Below, in pieces: positions 54,532-55,631 of a DNA stretch of 55,631 nucleotides. The DNA is from CAZIQY01 sp964541605 (lineage in GTDB: Bacteria > Desulfobacterota > Syntrophia > Syntrophales > UBA2185): contig CAZIQY010000010.1 in the NCBI GenBank assembly GCA_964541605.1, positions 1-55,631 on the forward strand, given 5' to 3'. Position 1 is the stretch's first letter. Every line of letters begins with the position of its first letter. The notes beneath the pieces are model-generated. The model saw nothing but the letters and a program-made list of their open reading frames with translations. It did not search any database and had not been told where the DNA came from. A program made the translations under genes and the position numbers.

Positions 54532-54909
54532 TTATTTCTTGAGCGAACACAAAAATAACCCGCGAGCGTAGCGAGTCGGTTTGATTGATTGGTGTACGCC
54601 CGGCACGGGCGTGAACTTATGGGGTGAAAGTTCCCTGTATATGAATCCTGTCAATGCTACGCCGAGTTCTTCAGCGCGGATTTTCGCTTGCTCGGTGAAC
54701 AACTGGCTCATGTCAATGCCAGTGCCGATGACTCCGTAATCGCGTGCCCAGGTGCACAGCATCTCCCCGGAACCGCTGCCGAGGTCAAGCACTCGGTCCC
54801 CCGTTTCCAGACGCAGCGCCGCGCCGAGAGTGGCGAGCTTTTCGGGTGTGATCGGGTTATGGATGCGGTGAGCACTTTCGGTGATGTTGAAGATCCGTGG
54901 AATGTCCAT
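54532..54909 (-). pseudogene. SAM methyltransferase truncated in an attC-like repeat
   Basis: From ATG 54909 the protein begins MDIPRIFNITESAHRIHNPI and has the SAM-binding motif I VLDLGSGSGEML and GTGIDMS. It loses similarity after EELGVALTGFIYRE, where a class I methyltransferase would continue for about 130 more residues. The remaining 35 residues are translated from site D. Only about 125 aa are left, so activity is unlikely. The ORF is open to 54948, but the preferred ATG matches the family start. Confidence 0.65.
54542..54594 (-). repeat. attC-like site D
   Basis: The core AGCGAAC (54542-54548) is identical to site E. The stem AACCCG / CGGTT has one unpaired C, apical CGAGCGTAGCGAGT resembles site E, and outer AAT/ATT pairs. 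The distal core is degenerate (ATTGGTG). It lies inside the 3' end of the truncated methyltransferase frame. Confidence 0.5.
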
Positions 54910-54949
54910 TGTGAAAATTTCCTTATGGGTGTGAATAGATTCGGTCACG

Positions 54950-55014
54950 GCCTAACGAAAAGCTCACCCGGAGCAGCCCATCGGGCTGCGATCGGGTGCA
55001 GCGACGGGTTGGAA
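54950..55014 (-). repeat. attC-like site C (best match)
   Basis: GCCTAAC (54950-54956), a perfect RYYYAAC core, faces GTTGGAA (55008-55014, 6/7 to GTTRRRY). GCT-CACCCG (54962-54970) pairs with CGGGTG-C-AGC (54993-55002) with one unpaired C. An apical perfect stem GCAGCCC/GGGCTGC lies at 54973-54989. This combination of cores, extrahelical base and length (65 bp) is that of an integron attC. It is directly 3' of the ORF at 55049-55631. Confidence 0.7.
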
Positions 55015-55048
55015 AATCATAAAATATGACGTTTCCATTATCCAAATC

Positions 55049-55631
55049 TTATTGAATCACACTAGAGTACAATGAACGCAAGAATTGCTCCTTCATTTCT
55101 AATTTTTCTATTAAGCCATTATTTTCAACAAAAAAGAATTCATAATCCCCATTTCCTGTATGTCTCTGTAGTATCCGAAGAGAAAATGAGCCGTTTTTTT
55201 CTTCAACCAAGATAAAGTGGCATGTCCATCTAGAATTGAACGAAGGTATCGGAAGATCTTTTATATGCGAAATATCAAAGGACTTGTGAATTGGTTCTAT
55301 AATATCTACACGATGGTCATCGCACTTGACTGCACATGGGTTTTCGCTCTCATCAAACGTTCCTCTCCTAATCAGTAAAAAATCTTCGTGATATGTGAAC
55401 TTTAATGCCATTTTGGGCAAACGAAAGTTTATGATCTTATCCTTATTTTCCTTCACATACCAAAATACATAAGTGATCTCACCAATCTTTCTAAACTTGC
55501 CTTTCACCAAAGATACTATTTCTGCACCCCCGCCGAAATAATTGAGTAATACTTCTGGTCTTATAAGCTCGTTGCCAAGAGATATTGTCAAATGTTGTGG
55601 ATGAGCGATATTCAACGTATCCTCGGCCCCC
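55049..55631 (-). CDS. Hypothetical protein, open at the window edge (5' partial)
   Basis: At least 188 aa of mixed alpha/beta sequence, with FNSRWTCHFILVEEKNGSF and LQRHTGNGDYEFFFVENNG near the C-terminus; I recognise no family. TTG 55615 is the first possible start in the window, but the frame is open through 55631 with no stop, so the true start is probably outside. It has the profile of an orphan integron cassette gene, with attC-like site C right after its stop. Confidence 0.6.
   Translation of the reverse strand, partial: GAEDTLNIAHPQHLTISLGNELIRPEVLLNYFGGGAEIVSLVKGKFRKIGEITYVFWYVKENKDKIINFRLPKMALKFTYHEDFLLIRRGTFDESENPCAVKCDDHRVDIIEPIHKSFDISHIKDLPIPSFNSRWTCHFILVEEKNGSFSLRILQRHTGNGDYEFFFVENNGLIEKLEMKEQFLRSLYSSVIQ

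Overview
The window looks like chromosome from an anaerobic Gram-negative bacterium, most likely a deltaproteobacterium (Desulfobacterota, perhaps Syntrophales-like). The basis is gene content and order: an AOR-type tungsten oxidoreductase, a 2-hydroxyacyl-CoA dehydratase/benzoyl-CoA reductase-like pair, indolepyruvate:ferredoxin oxidoreductase, Lnt and lipoproteins (outer membrane), and the blocks tig-clpP-clpX-lon and phoH-HD phosphohydrolase-ybeY. The taxon is an inference from context, not from a marker-gene comparison.

Layout. 1-3050: a strong promoter, a structured leader, an aldehyde:ferredoxin oxidoreductase-family gene and two MoaD/ThiS-fold genes. 3156-3276: a MITE-like repeat. 3325-5688: a TPR-CHAT lipoprotein. 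5848-9965 (minus): acyl-CoA synthetase plus two dehydratase-type Fe-S subunits, divergent across a large palindrome from an MBL-fold hydrolase. 11884-17731: promoter, tRNA-Leu, tig, clpP, clpX, lon. 17770-24462: tRNA-Val, tRNA-Asp, radical SAM, corC-like, lnt, prfB (with a programmed +1 frameshift), mltD-like. 24497-34741 (minus): ybeY, a 7TM-HD gene, phoH, an M20 peptidase, an M16 protease pair, a small membrane protein, a MORN protein and a B12-type radical SAM. 34926-41655 (plus): dtd, a DUF1285-like gene, guaB, dnaE, a UPF0280 gene. 41789-51507 (minus, read from hom): hom, apgM-type kinase/mutase, thioesterase, TPR, iorA, iorB, TPR membrane protein, metallopeptidase lipoprotein, YidD-like, DnaJ-like.

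51538-55631 is different in character. All genes lie on the minus strand and are small, accessory or broken: a hicB/hicA deletion remnant, a frameshifted GAF-HD-GYP gene, a PD-(D/E)XK-like protein, an intact HicBA pair, a methyltransferase that loses its C-terminus in a repeat, and an unknown ORF open at the window edge. Several 3' ends carry a 50-65 bp imperfect hairpin with unpaired extra bases, ending in AAC/GTT core-like heptamers (GCCTAAC, GCCGAAC, AGCGAAC). This is the architecture of integron attC sites. One such site is interrupted by the 5' end of a group II intron. I interpret the region as the distal end of a chromosomal integron cassette array, or an array without its integrase, abutting hom. 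If so, the integrase should lie beyond the right edge.

Functionally the window joins protein quality control (Tig, ClpXP, Lon), envelope biogenesis (Lnt, MltD, M16 pair, YidD-like), nucleotide and DNA synthesis (GuaB, DnaE), threonine-branch amino-acid synthesis and low-potential 2-oxoacid, aldehyde and acyl-CoA chemistry. That combination fits a fermenting or syntrophic anaerobe.
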